In this document: positions 16,790 to 25,304 of the stretch, piece after piece
Position numbering within the stretch: position 1 is the stretch's first letter
How the letters are laid out: each line of letters starts with the position of its first letter
Source of the DNA: Parvibaculum sp039973015
GTDB lineage: Bacteria; Pseudomonadota; Alphaproteobacteria; Parvibaculales; Parvibaculaceae
Direction of reading: 5' to 3'
DNA length: 64,000 bases
NCBI RefSeq assembly: GCF_039973015.1
Contig: NZ_JBDWLT010000012.1
Span: 186,001 to 250,000 of the forward strand
Position numbers and translations under genes: made by a program
Notes under the pieces: generated by a model
What the model saw: the letters and a program-made list of their open reading frames with translations, nothing else
Databases searched by the model: none
Told to the model about the DNA's origin: nothing

Positions 16790-17740
16790 TTGACCTATCT
16801 TTTTCTCGTTGTCGGACTCTTGCTGCTGCTCGGCGGTGCGGAATTTCTGGTCAAGGGTGCGGCGGCACTCGCCACCCGTATCGGCGTTTCTCCCTTTCTG
16901 ATCGGCCTCACCCTTGTCGGTTTCGGCACATCCTCGCCGGAACTCGTTGCAAGCCTGCAAGGCGCCTTCGAGGGCTATCCGGGCATTGCCGTCGGCAATG
17001 TCGTCGGCTCGAACATCGCCAATCTTCTCCTGATCCTCGGCGCGTCCGGCCTCATCTTTCCGCTGCTCTGCGACCGCAGCGCCTTGAAGCGCGATGGTGT
17101 GATGATGCTTCTTGCCGCCGCCGCGATGATCGCCGTCTGCCTGACGGGCGAGCTGTCGCGCGCTGCGGGCTTTGTCTTCCTCGCCGTTCTCGCGCTTTAT
17201 CTCGTCTACACCTATCGCGCCGACAAGAAGGGGCAGGACGGGGCGGGGGTGCTCCATGCCGCCGAGGCCGAGTTCCTCAAGGGGGGCCGGGCCATGAGCC
17301 TCGTCATCGAGGCCGCAATGGCTATTGGCGGTCTTGTTGCGCTTGTCGTCGGCGCTTCGCTGCTCGTCGATGCCGCCGTCGAGATCGCGACGAATTTCGG
17401 CATTTCCGATTCCGTGGTCGGGCTCACCGTCGTTGCCATCGGCACCTCGCTGCCGGAGCTTGCGACCTCCGTCCTCGCCGCCTTTCGACGCAAGGCGGAC
17501 ATCGCCATCGGCAATGTGGTCGGCTCCAACATCTTCAACGTGCTCGGCATTGCCGGTGTCGTCGCTGCCGTGAAACCGGTGCCGATACCTGCGGATATCG
17601 CGTCCTTCGATATCTGGGTCATGGGGGCGGCCTCGATCCTCTTCATGGTCTTCGCATGGACCGGCGCGCGGATCGGGCGGGTGGAGGCGCTGCTCCTTCT
17701 CATCGCCTACGGGGCTTATGTGACGGTTTTGTTACGTTAG
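16790..17740 (+). CDS. CaCA-family calcium/sodium-type cation antiporter (YrbG-like)
   Basis: A 316-residue membrane antiporter with about ten helices and the two inverted alpha repeats of the CaCA superfamily: GFGTSSPELVAS with VVGSNIANLLLILG in the first half, and AIGTSLPELATS with VVGSNIFNVLGIAG in the second. These Glu/Asn residues bind the cation. TTG at 16790 is proposed as start because GAGGA lies 8 nt upstream and the protein then opens directly on helix 1; the frame extends to 16721. Exports Ca2+ in exchange for Na+ or H+ (family inference). Confidence 0.88.
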   Translation: MTYLFLVVGLLLLLGGAEFLVKGAAALATRIGVSPFLIGLTLVGFGTSSPELVASLQGAFEGYPGIAVGNVVGSNIANLLLILGASGLIFPLLCDRSALKRDGVMMLLAAAAMIAVCLTGELSRAAGFVFLAVLALYLVYTYRADKKGQDGAGVLHAAEAEFLKGGRAMSLVIEAAMAIGGLVALVVGASLLVDAAVEIATNFGISDSVVGLTVVAIGTSLPELATSVLAAFRRKADIAIGNVVGSNIFNVLGIAGVVAAVKPVPIPADIASFDIWVMGAASILFMVFAWTGARIGRVEALLLLIAYGAYVTVLLR

Positions 17741-17834
17741 TGTGACAGTCGGACGGGTTTATCCCCGCAAGCGGCTGAATTTATCCCCGCAGGCTCACGA
17801 GTTTATCCCCGCCCAATTTCGCAAATCATATGTT
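17741..17834. repeat. 22-bp-phased array A: three TTTATCCCCGC copies plus AAATCATATGTT
   Basis: TTTATCCCCGC occurs exactly at 17758, 17780 and 17802, a strict 22-bp period with unrelated 11-bp spacers. A TGTGACAGT box lies at 17741 and the 12-mer AAATCATATGTT at 17823. All three element types recur in the intergenic region at 60796-61183. It lies between the antiporter stop and the LysR start. Iterons or a phased protein-binding array; function unknown. Confidence 0.8.
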
Positions 17835-17910
17835 GCGTTTTCGCATTTAAAAGCACGGGGCCCGTCGCTATCCTGCGAGCCGTCGATCTCTGCCGGAGTC
17901 AGGACACGCT

Positions 17911-18870
17911 ATGAACTGGGACGATTTGCGCTTTTTTCTGGCTGTGGCCGGGGCTGGCAGTCTTTCAGGGGCGGGCCAGCAGCTTGGCGTCAACACGACG
18001 ACCGTCCTGCGCCGCGTGGCCTCCCTTGAGGACGATCTCGGCGCGCGCCTTTTCGAACGCGAGCGGACCGGCTATCGCCTGACTGCGGCGGGCGAGAAGC
18101 TTGTGGAGGCGCTGGAGCCCGTAGATCGGCGGCTTTCTGCGCTTCCGAGGGATTTTGCGGCTGCTGGCGAGGGGGCGGAGGGGGCGGTCCGGCTTGCCGC
18201 CGGAGAGACCATTGCCGCCTTTCTGCTGGCCGTTGAATTTCCCGCCTTCCGCAAGGAACATCCCGGTCTGGAGCTGGAAATCCTTACGGATCCGCGGCTT
18301 GCGGCCGTCGGGCAGGCGCCGAAGATCGGCAATCCGTTGAAAGATGTGGATATCGCGCTCCGTCTCGCGCGCCCCACGCAGGGCGACATGCTGATGCGCA
18401 AGCTCGGCGATATGGCCTACGGGCTCTATGCCTCTCCGGCCTATCTCGAAGAGCGTGGGGAACCCCTTCAGATGCAGGATATCGCAGGGCACGACCTGGT
18501 CGGCTTCCCGCGCGCGGAAACACCGCTCGGACCTGTCTGGTGGTTCTCGCGCGCCGAGAAATCGGCGCGAATCACGCTTCGCTCGTCGAGTGTTCTGGCG
18601 CGTGCGGAAGCGGCGCGGCAAGATCTCGGCCTCACGGCCTTGCCTTGCATGGTGGGTGACCTCGAAGCCGGGCTTCAGCGCGTCTTCGGACCGGACACGC
18701 TCGGCTCGCTTGAGATGTGGCTGCTGACGCGCAACGACCTCGCGCAGCTTGCGCATGTCCGCGCCGTTATGGAATTCGTGGTGGATGCAGTTAAGCGGCA
18801 CCGCTCGCGGCTTGAGGGGCGCGATCACGAGGTGCGGGAGCTCATGCCGCAATCTCGCCCAAACCATTGA
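17911..18870 (+). CDS. LysR-family transcriptional regulator
   Basis: A 319-residue LysR regulator: N-terminal winged HTH (about 1-60; WDDLRFFLAVAGAGSLSGAG, with key NTTTVLRRVASLE) and a periplasmic-binding-like effector domain (about 90-300). The HTH variant with LRFFLAV is the subgroup common in alphaproteobacteria. The 170 bp upstream contains the phased repeat array at 17741-17834, which may include its promoter. The target is not evident; it is not divergent from any neighbouring gene. Confidence 0.9.
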   Translation: MNWDDLRFFLAVAGAGSLSGAGQQLGVNTTTVLRRVASLEDDLGARLFERERTGYRLTAAGEKLVEALEPVDRRLSALPRDFAAAGEGAEGAVRLAAGETIAAFLLAVEFPAFRKEHPGLELEILTDPRLAAVGQAPKIGNPLKDVDIALRLARPTQGDMLMRKLGDMAYGLYASPAYLEERGEPLQMQDIAGHDLVGFPRAETPLGPVWWFSRAEKSARITLRSSSVLARAEAARQDLGLTALPCMVGDLEAGLQRVFGPDTLGSLEMWLLTRNDLAQLAHVRAVMEFVVDAVKRHRSRLEGRDHEVRELMPQSRPNH

Positions 18871-19384
18871 AAACCCGTTGAAATTCAGTTCAGCCCATTG
18901 CCATTGCGCGAGGTTTCAGCGTAAAAATCTTGTGCTGATGCGGGATCGGACAGCTTTAACGCGCCTTTAGTTCCCCGGCCGCTATGGTTAGCGCTGCGTT
19001 ATCCTTGAGAGCCCTTGCCGGGGTCTTCGGGGCAACGCCCGCATTATTCTGTTTCGTGGTTTGCAGGACAGGCGATGGGATTTGCAGTCCAGACAAGAGC
19101 AGCGCATATGGCGGGCCGGGAGCTGGATTTGCCTCAGTTTCGTCGCAGGTCGTTCGTATGCTGAGAATCAGTAGAGTTTATCCGGCAACCGGTAGCGGGG
19201 ATTAAGCGGTTGTTGTGCCGTCAGGAAAACAATGAGGGGCAAGCGGCCTTCCCGCCTTCATATGCGCCTGTGGACGGTTTCCTGACGCGCCTTAACAAAA
19301 AAGCCACTTCGCGTGGCGCATTCTTAACTGCCGCCGGAACGCTCGTCGTTTTTGGCGGCGCTCTGTCAAAGGAATAGAACAAAC
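18871..19384. other. 514-bp intergenic region before mreB
   Basis: No convincing coding frame. Two structures are visible: a 10-bp inverted repeat CGTCAGGAAA (19219-19228) and TTTCCTGACG (19278-19287), and a hairpin at 19303-19317 with an A-tract on its left. The long leader suggests that the mreB promoter and regulatory sites lie here. AAAGGA at 19368 is the mreB ribosome site, 11 nt from the ATG. Confidence 0.6.
19295..19320 (-). terminator. minus-strand hairpin followed by a T-run
   Basis: On the minus strand GCCAC-GCGAA-GTGGC is followed by TTTTTT, an intrinsic-terminator shape with a short 5-bp stem. No annotated gene is transcribed in that direction here, so it may end an antisense or small RNA, or block transcription running back from the mre region. 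Confidence 0.4.
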
Positions 19385-20425
19385 ATGCTTTCCGGTCTGC
19401 TCGGCATGTTCTCCGCCGATATGGCAATCGATCTCGGCACGGCGAACACCCTGGTCTATGTGAAGGGACGGGGAATCGTTCTGAACGAGCCGTCGGTCGT
19501 CGCCATCATTGAAAAAGGCGGCAAGAAGCAGGTTCTCGCTGTCGGTGAAGAAGCAAAGATGATGCTCGGACGTACGCCCGGGAATATCCAGGCGATCCGG
19601 CCGATGCGCGATGGCGTCATCGCGGACTTCGAAATCGCCGAAGAGATGATCAAGCACTTTATCCGCAAGGTGCATAACCGGCGTTCCTTTGCGAATCCGC
19701 AGATCATCGTTTGCGTGCCCTCGGGGTCGACGGCTGTCGAACGCCGCGCCATTCAGGAATCGGCGCTCTCGGCCGGTGCGCGCCGTGTCTATCTCATCGA
19801 AGAACCGATGGCCGCCGCAATCGGCGCCGGTCTGCCGGTCACCGAGCCGACAGGTTCCATGGTTGTCGATATTGGCGGCGGCACAACAGAAGTTGCAGTG
19901 CTGTCGCTTGGCGGCATTGTCTATGCGCGTTCGGTGCGTGTTGGCGGCGACAAGATGGACGAGGCGATCATCGCTTATATCCGTCGTCATCATAACCTTC
20001 TCGTTGGTGAAGCGAGTGCGGAGCGCATCAAGAAGGAAGTCGGCTCAGCTGCCATTCCTGCCGATGGCGATGGCATGACCATCGAGATCAAGGGGCGCGA
20101 TCTGATGAATGGTGTGCCGAAGGAAATCGCGATCGGACAGAAGCAGATTGCCGAAAGCCTTGCCGAACCGGTAGGCGCTATCGTCGAGGCCGTGAAGGTC
20201 GCGCTCGAAGCGACGCCGCCGGAACTTGCCGCGGACATCGTCGACAAGGGCATCGTGCTTACAGGCGGCGGCGCGCTGCTCACCAATCTCGATCAGGTGC
20301 TGCGTGACGAGACGGGCTTGCCCGTCAGCATTGCGGATGATGCGCTTTCCTGCGTCGCGCTGGGGACAGGCAAGGCGCTCGAACACATCAGGACGATGAA
20401 GCACGTCCTGTCGTCCGTATACTAG
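19385..20425 (+). CDS. mreB: rod shape-determining actin homologue MreB
   Basis: Bacterial actin that organises lateral wall synthesis. The 346 residues show DLGTANTLVYVKGRG (phosphate 1), VPSGSTAVERRA, the DIGGGTTE phosphate-2 loop, and the adenosine segment LTGGGALL. The ATG at 19385 gives MLSGLLGMFSADM, with the usual membrane-binding hydrophobic N-terminus; an upstream in-frame start at 19352 is rejected on family length. It begins the mreB-mreC-mreD-mrdA-rodA elongasome operon, with 76 bp to mreC. Confidence 0.98.
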   Translation: MLSGLLGMFSADMAIDLGTANTLVYVKGRGIVLNEPSVVAIIEKGGKKQVLAVGEEAKMMLGRTPGNIQAIRPMRDGVIADFEIAEEMIKHFIRKVHNRRSFANPQIIVCVPSGSTAVERRAIQESALSAGARRVYLIEEPMAAAIGAGLPVTEPTGSMVVDIGGGTTEVAVLSLGGIVYARSVRVGGDKMDEAIIAYIRRHHNLLVGEASAERIKKEVGSAAIPADGDGMTIEIKGRDLMNGVPKEIAIGQKQIAESLAEPVGAIVEAVKVALEATPPELAADIVDKGIVLTGGGALLTNLDQVLRDETGLPVSIADDALSCVALGTGKALEHIRTMKHVLSSVY

Positions 20426-20501
20426 GCGCAGGCAGAAAGGGCTCCCTCACAGGGAGCATTGGGCAGGAGCGGACGGGCCGCAGTAGAGAGCAGTAGTCGT
20501 C

Positions 20502-21434
20502 ATGGACCCGAATCGTTCAACGCTGCCCTTTCGTGAATTTTCTCACCGGATTTCGCTCGTCTTCATGCTTACGCTGGCGGCGGCGTTGCTGTTGCTCGGT
20601 CGCGCCGAGACCTATGTCTTCGACCGCGCGCGCCAGGTCGTAACCGATCTTGCGGCACCCTTGCTCGAAGTTGCCTCTCGTCCAGTGGCCGCTACGCGTC
20701 GTGTCATCGAGCGTACCGACGAATATGCCTATGTATTTGACGAAAACGAGAGGCTGCGCGCCGAGAACGCGCGGCTTCTCGCGTGGAAGGAAGAAGCACA
20801 AAAGCTGCAGGCCAAGCTCGCCCGCTACGAAGCCTTGCTCAATGTACAGATCGATCCCGCCATCAACTATGCGAGCGGGCGCGTTGTCAGCGACTCCGGC
20901 GGTCCTTTTGTCGATACTGTTCTCGTCAATGTCGGTGCGGAAAAGGGTGCGAAGAGCGGTCAGGCTGTCGTCGATACGGACGGTATTATCGGGCGCCTCG
21001 TTTCTACGGGGCCAAAGGCAAGCCGTGTACTTCTGCTGACCGACCTGAACAGCCGTGTTCCCGTTGTCATCGAACCCGCGCACTACAAGGCGGTGCTGGC
21101 GGGCGACAACACGAAATGGCCAAAGCTCGAATACCTTGCCTCACAGAGCGCGATATCGCCGGGGGATCGTGTCGTTACCTCGGGCGACGGCGGACTTATT
21201 CCGCCGGGGCTGCCCGTTGGCCTCGTCATCCAGACGAGCTCGGGAGAGCTCCGTGTGCAAACTTTTTCAGATCGCGGACGCCTCGATTTTGTGCGGGTGC
21301 TGCAATACGAGTTTCCCTCGAAGGTGAAGCGTCAGGATCCTCCGGAAGTTCTGGACGGACCGGCCGAAGGCGAGGGCGCCGAAACCGGCGAGGCAGCCCC
21401 TGCGGCTCCTGCCGCGCAAGCGGCGAGAGAGTGA
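20502..21434 (+). CDS. mreC: rod shape-determining protein MreC
   Basis: Bitopic elongasome scaffold that activates PBP2. The 310 residues have one N-terminal transmembrane helix (about 17-37), a coiled coil (about 70-110; ENERLRAENARLLAW with key Leu/Ala heptads) and a double beta-barrel periplasmic domain (about 115-280; VDTDGIIGRLV, SGDGGLIPPGLPVG). An Ala/Glu/Pro-rich tail follows. mreD starts 6 bp after the stop. Its ribosome site is weak (GAGAG), which would fit translation from the mreB message. Confidence 0.95.
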   Translation: MDPNRSTLPFREFSHRISLVFMLTLAAALLLLGRAETYVFDRARQVVTDLAAPLLEVASRPVAATRRVIERTDEYAYVFDENERLRAENARLLAWKEEAQKLQAKLARYEALLNVQIDPAINYASGRVVSDSGGPFVDTVLVNVGAEKGAKSGQAVVDTDGIIGRLVSTGPKASRVLLLTDLNSRVPVVIEPAHYKAVLAGDNTKWPKLEYLASQSAISPGDRVVTSGDGGLIPPGLPVGLVIQTSSGELRVQTFSDRGRLDFVRVLQYEFPSKVKRQDPPEVLDGPAEGEGAETGEAAPAAPAAQAARE

Positions 21435-21439
21435 CGCAT

Positions 21440-21973
21440 ATGGCGAAACTCGAACCATATTCCCCGACGCCTGCGGCCCGTGCAGGGCGCATCGTGATGA
21501 CGGTGATGCCTTTCGCGATGGGGCTTGCCTGTGTCCTTCTCGCTTTTGTGCCGCTGGGGCGCGTCGTTGGGTCGCCTCTCACCCCCGCCTTCCCGCTCAT
21601 GGCGATCTATTACTGGGCCGTTGTGAAGCCGGAAATGTTCCCGCCTGTCGCGGTGCTTGCCGTTGGTCTGATGTTCGATCTCATTTCGGGCGGTGCTATC
21701 GGTCTATGGGCGTTGGTCTATGTCGTCACTTATGCGGTTGTGATCAGTCAGCGCATGCTGCTCGTGAACGCGCCATTTTCGGCGTTTTGGATCGGGTTCC
21801 TCGCGACGGCTGTCTTCGCAGGCTCCCTTGCCTGGGTTATCGTCTCCATCATTCACGGTATCTTCGTGCCGCCGGGCTCTGTTGCCCGGCACATGGCGGT
21901 TACCGTGGCGGTCTTTCCCATCTTTGCCATGCTGTTCGGACGCATTCAGACACGCGTCCTTCAGGGCGGTTAG
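21440..21973 (+). CDS. mreD: rod shape-determining membrane protein MreD
   Basis: A 177-residue integral membrane protein with five or six helices, the size and place of MreD. The segment VAVLAVGLMFDLISGGAIGLWALVYV contains the MreD-typical Gly/Asp helix (key Asp-Leu-Ile-Ser-Gly). The start at 21440 lies 6 bp after the mreC stop; the frame is open through mreC, but MreC occupies that stretch. mrdA follows 18 bp later. It is part of the MreBCD-PBP2-RodA complex. Confidence 0.92.
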   Translation: MAKLEPYSPTPAARAGRIVMTVMPFAMGLACVLLAFVPLGRVVGSPLTPAFPLMAIYYWAVVKPEMFPPVAVLAVGLMFDLISGGAIGLWALVYVVTYAVVISQRMLLVNAPFSAFWIGFLATAVFAGSLAWVIVSIIHGIFVPPGSVARHMAVTVAVFPIFAMLFGRIQTRVLQGG

Positions 21974-21991
21974 GGGCGTGAGGGTGGACGT

Positions 21992-23881
21992 ATGCAGATA
22001 AGCGGACGGGACAGCAACAGATACCAGACCTTCACGCGGCGCGCCGCGCTTCTTGCAGGCGCGCAGGGTATTGCCTTTGTCGCCCTTGCGGGCCGTATGT
22101 ATTATCTGCAGGTGCTGAAGACCGACCAGTACCGGATGCTTGCGGAAGAAAACCGCGTAAGCATGCGTCTTCTGGCGCCGTTGCGCGGCAACATCGTTGA
22201 CCGTTTCGGTCGTACGCTCGCCTCGAACCGTCAAAACTACCGCGCCATGCTGATCTCCGAGCAGACACCGGATGTCGAGGCAACGCTCGCGCGGCTTTCC
22301 CGCATCGTTGAAATCGACAGTTTCACGAAGAAGCGCATTCTGCGCGATATTGCGCGCTCGCCGCGTTTCATGCCGGTCACCGTCGCGGAAGACCTCTCCT
22401 GGGATCAGTTTGCGCAAGTCAATATCAACGAACCGGACCTTGCCGGCATCCTGCCGGACGTCGGAGAGACGCGCGACTATCCCTACGGCGAAGAGCTTGC
22501 GCATGTGCTGGGCTATGTCGCTGCCGTATCCGAGAAGGATCTCGCTGCGGCAGAAGGGGACCAGCCTGTACTGAAACTGCCGGGCTTTCGCATCGGCAAG
22601 GAAGGTATCGAGAAGACCTATGACAAGGAATTGCGCGGCGTGCCGGGCTCTTCTCACGTCGAGGTGAATGCCTATGGCCGTGTCATCCGAGAACTCTCGA
22701 AGGATCCGGGTACACCCGGCAGCGAAGTCGTTCTGACGATCGACATGGATATCCAGCGGTTTGCCTGGGAGCGTCTGAAGGGAGAGTCGGCGAGTTCCGT
22801 TGTTCTCGACATCCATACGGGCGATGTCATTTCTTTCGTTTCGACGCCCGCCTATGATCCCAATCAGTTCAATATGGGCTATGGCACTGCCGATTATAAA
22901 GCGCTGCTTGAAAGCCCTTACCTGCCTCTGATGAACAAGGCGCTGGCGGGAATGTATCCGCCGGGTTCAACCTTCAAGATGATCGTCGGCATGGCAGCTA
23001 TCGAGGCGGGCATCGATCCGAATGCCCGTGTTTTCTGCCCAGGGCATTATTCGCTCGGCAACCATGACTTCCACTGCTGGAAAAAGGGCGGGCACGGCAC
23101 GCTGAATATGCATGATGCGCTCAAGCATTCCTGCGACGTCTTTTTCTACGACACTGCCAAGCGTATCGGTATCAACGCCATCGCCGACATGGCAAAGCGT
23201 TTTGGTCTTGGCAGTACCTATGGCTTCGAAGTTCCCGGCGAGAAATCCGGCCTCGTGCCGACGCCGGGGTGGAAACGCGCGGTCAAGGGAGAGGGCTGGC
23301 ATCAGGGCGAAACCGTTATTGCGGGCATCGGGCAGGGTTATCTGCTTGCAACCCCGCTGCAGCTCGCGGTGATGACTGCGCGTATTGCCAATGGCGGCTA
23401 TGCAATCGAACCGCGGCTGACGCGTGCGGTGGGCGGATCGTTGCTTCCCGTCAAGGAGCCGGAGTTCATCGGCGTGAGCGAGGAAGCGATCCGTGTCGTG
23501 CAGGGCGGCATGAACGGAGTGTCGAACGAAATTGGCGGTACGGCCTATCGCTCGCGCATCGCGGAGCCGGGCATGGAGCTCGCGGGAAAGACCGGTACAG
23601 CGCAGGTTCGGCGCATCAGCAGGGCTGAACGTCTCAGTGGTGTGCTGAAGAATGAAGACCTGGAGTGGCGCCAGCGCGACCACGCGCTTTTCGTTTGTTT
23701 CGCGCCTTATGATGCACCGCGCTATGCCATGTCCGTCATCATCGAACATGGCAGCTCCGGTTCGGGTGCCGCCGCGCCCGTGGCGCGTGACATCATGCAT
23801 GAAGTTCTCAAGCGCAACCCGACGCGGCCGCAGGCCGGTAACCCGTCACCCGGTGGCCAGAAATCCGCGAGGGCAGGCTGA
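21992..23881 (+). CDS. mrdA: penicillin-binding protein 2, elongasome transpeptidase
   Basis: Class B PBP that cross-links peptidoglycan during elongation. The 629 residues have a short cytosolic N-terminus, one transmembrane anchor (about 17-38), a pedestal with the RG-x-I-x-DR motif (APLRGNIVDRFG) and a transpeptidase domain. The catalytic motifs are Ser326-x-x-Lys329 (PPGSTFKM), Ser380-Cys-Asp and Lys533-Thr-Gly-Thr. The C-terminal tail is Pro/Gly/Ser-rich. The stop overlaps the rodA start (TGATG), coupling the transpeptidase to its glycosyltransferase partner. Confidence 0.97.
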   Translation: MQISGRDSNRYQTFTRRAALLAGAQGIAFVALAGRMYYLQVLKTDQYRMLAEENRVSMRLLAPLRGNIVDRFGRTLASNRQNYRAMLISEQTPDVEATLARLSRIVEIDSFTKKRILRDIARSPRFMPVTVAEDLSWDQFAQVNINEPDLAGILPDVGETRDYPYGEELAHVLGYVAAVSEKDLAAAEGDQPVLKLPGFRIGKEGIEKTYDKELRGVPGSSHVEVNAYGRVIRELSKDPGTPGSEVVLTIDMDIQRFAWERLKGESASSVVLDIHTGDVISFVSTPAYDPNQFNMGYGTADYKALLESPYLPLMNKALAGMYPPGSTFKMIVGMAAIEAGIDPNARVFCPGHYSLGNHDFHCWKKGGHGTLNMHDALKHSCDVFFYDTAKRIGINAIADMAKRFGLGSTYGFEVPGEKSGLVPTPGWKRAVKGEGWHQGETVIAGIGQGYLLATPLQLAVMTARIANGGYAIEPRLTRAVGGSLLPVKEPEFIGVSEEAIRVVQGGMNGVSNEIGGTAYRSRIAEPGMELAGKTGTAQVRRISRAERLSGVLKNEDLEWRQRDHALFVCFAPYDAPRYAMSVIIEHGSSGSGAAAPVARDIMHEVLKRNPTRPQAGNPSPGGQKSARAG

Positions 23882-25029
23882 TGCTCGATCTTCGCCGGTT
23901 TACCGGCCATGAAATGCGCTTGAGCGAAAAGCTCGTGGAATTCAACTGGGGCTTCCTGCTTCTGTTGCTGCTGATCGCTTCCATGGGTTTTGCCATGCTC
24001 TATTCGGTGGCGGAAGGCAACTTCTCGCCCTGGGCCCTGCGGCAGGCGGCGCGTTTCGCGGTGGGCGTTGCGATCATGATATCGGTTGCGATGGTCGATC
24101 TGCGGCTCTGGATGCGGCTTGCTTACCCGCTATATGGCTTTGCGCTTGTCATGCTGATTGCGGTGGAAGTCACTGGCTTTGTCGGTATGGGCGCGCAGCG
24201 CTGGCTCAATCTCGGTTTCGTGTCGGTGCAGCCTTCCGAAATCATGAAGGTTACGCTCATCCTTGCGCTTGCGCGGTATTTCCACGGGCTGACGCTCGAC
24301 GAGGCGTCTCGGTTGCGGAATCTGCTCATACCGCTCGGGCTTGTTGGCGCACCGGTCATGCTGGTTGTCATGCAGCCTGACCTCGGCACCGCCATCCTGC
24401 TCACGGCCACGGGGGCGGTCATTCTTTTCTCCGCGGGGCTGCGCTGGCGCTATTTCATCATGGCGGGGGCCGGCGTTCTGGCGGCGATCCCGGTCGTCTG
24501 GAGCCGTCTCCATGACTATCAGCGTAATCGCGTGCTAACTTTCCTCGATCCCGAGCGCGATCCTCTGGGGGCGGGCTATCATATTCTGCAATCGAAGATT
24601 GCGCTGGGCTCCGGCGGTATCTTCGGCAAGGGCTTCATGGAAGGCACACAGAGCCAGCTCAACTTCCTGCCCGAAAAGCATACCGACTTCATCTTCACGA
24701 TGCTGGGAGAGGAGCTTGGCCTTGTGGGCGGCCTCGTGCTGCTGGCGCTTTATTTTGTGGTGCTCATGTTCTCGCTCAACGTGGCGCTCCAGTGCCGTAA
24801 TCAGTTCGGCCGTCTGGTCGCCATCGGCGTCTCCATGACTTTCTTCTTCTATGTCTTCATCAACACGTCGATGGTCATGGGGCTCCTGCCGGTGGTCGGC
24901 GTACCGCTTCCGCTGGTCTCTTATGGCGGTACAGCCATGCTTTCGCTCATGTTTGCCTTCGGGTTGCTGATGAGTGTCCATATCCACAGGAATCTGGAGA
25001 TTTCCCGGGGGCCGAGCGCCTTCTGGTAG
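23881..25029 (+). CDS. rodA: SEDS peptidoglycan glycosyltransferase RodA
   Basis: Polymerises lipid II into glycan strands with PBP2. The 382 residues have about ten transmembrane helices. SEDS landmarks are QRWLNLGFVSVQPSEIMK, QPDLGTAILL, the loop with EKHTDFIFTMLGEELGL (catalytic-loop Glu/Asp) and the final GLLPVVGVPLPLVSYGG segment, given here by its key GVPLP and SYGG residues. One-base overlap with mrdA. It is the last gene of the elongasome operon; about 140 bp separates it from the tRNA gene. Confidence 0.97.
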   Translation: MLDLRRFTGHEMRLSEKLVEFNWGFLLLLLLIASMGFAMLYSVAEGNFSPWALRQAARFAVGVAIMISVAMVDLRLWMRLAYPLYGFALVMLIAVEVTGFVGMGAQRWLNLGFVSVQPSEIMKVTLILALARYFHGLTLDEASRLRNLLIPLGLVGAPVMLVVMQPDLGTAILLTATGAVILFSAGLRWRYFIMAGAGVLAAIPVVWSRLHDYQRNRVLTFLDPERDPLGAGYHILQSKIALGSGGIFGKGFMEGTQSQLNFLPEKHTDFIFTMLGEELGLVGGLVLLALYFVVLMFSLNVALQCRNQFGRLVAIGVSMTFFFYVFINTSMVMGLLPVVGVPLPLVSYGGTAMLSLMFAFGLLMSVHIHRNLEISRGPSAFW

Positions 25030-25172
25030 GGCGGATCGGCGCGGGGAAGGGTCTTTTCGAAAGACCGGGCCATGCGGCTGGACAGGCCCCCATTCCTTTG
25101 CTATTAGCACCGCTCCCCCACGCAATCGGTGGCCGGGATGGTGGTTTCCACTGGCCGCTCAGGCGGTACGGC

Positions 25173-25248
<76 letters not shown>

Positions 25249-25304
25249 AATCTTTCCTTCTCCCGGTCTCTGGCGATAGATTGTCCCCAAAGGGGATTAT
25301 CTCG

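Noticed and set aside
18984..19205. A 73-residue reading frame before mreB
   Set aside because: No ribosome site, no recognisable pattern, low-complexity Ser/Gly/Val composition.
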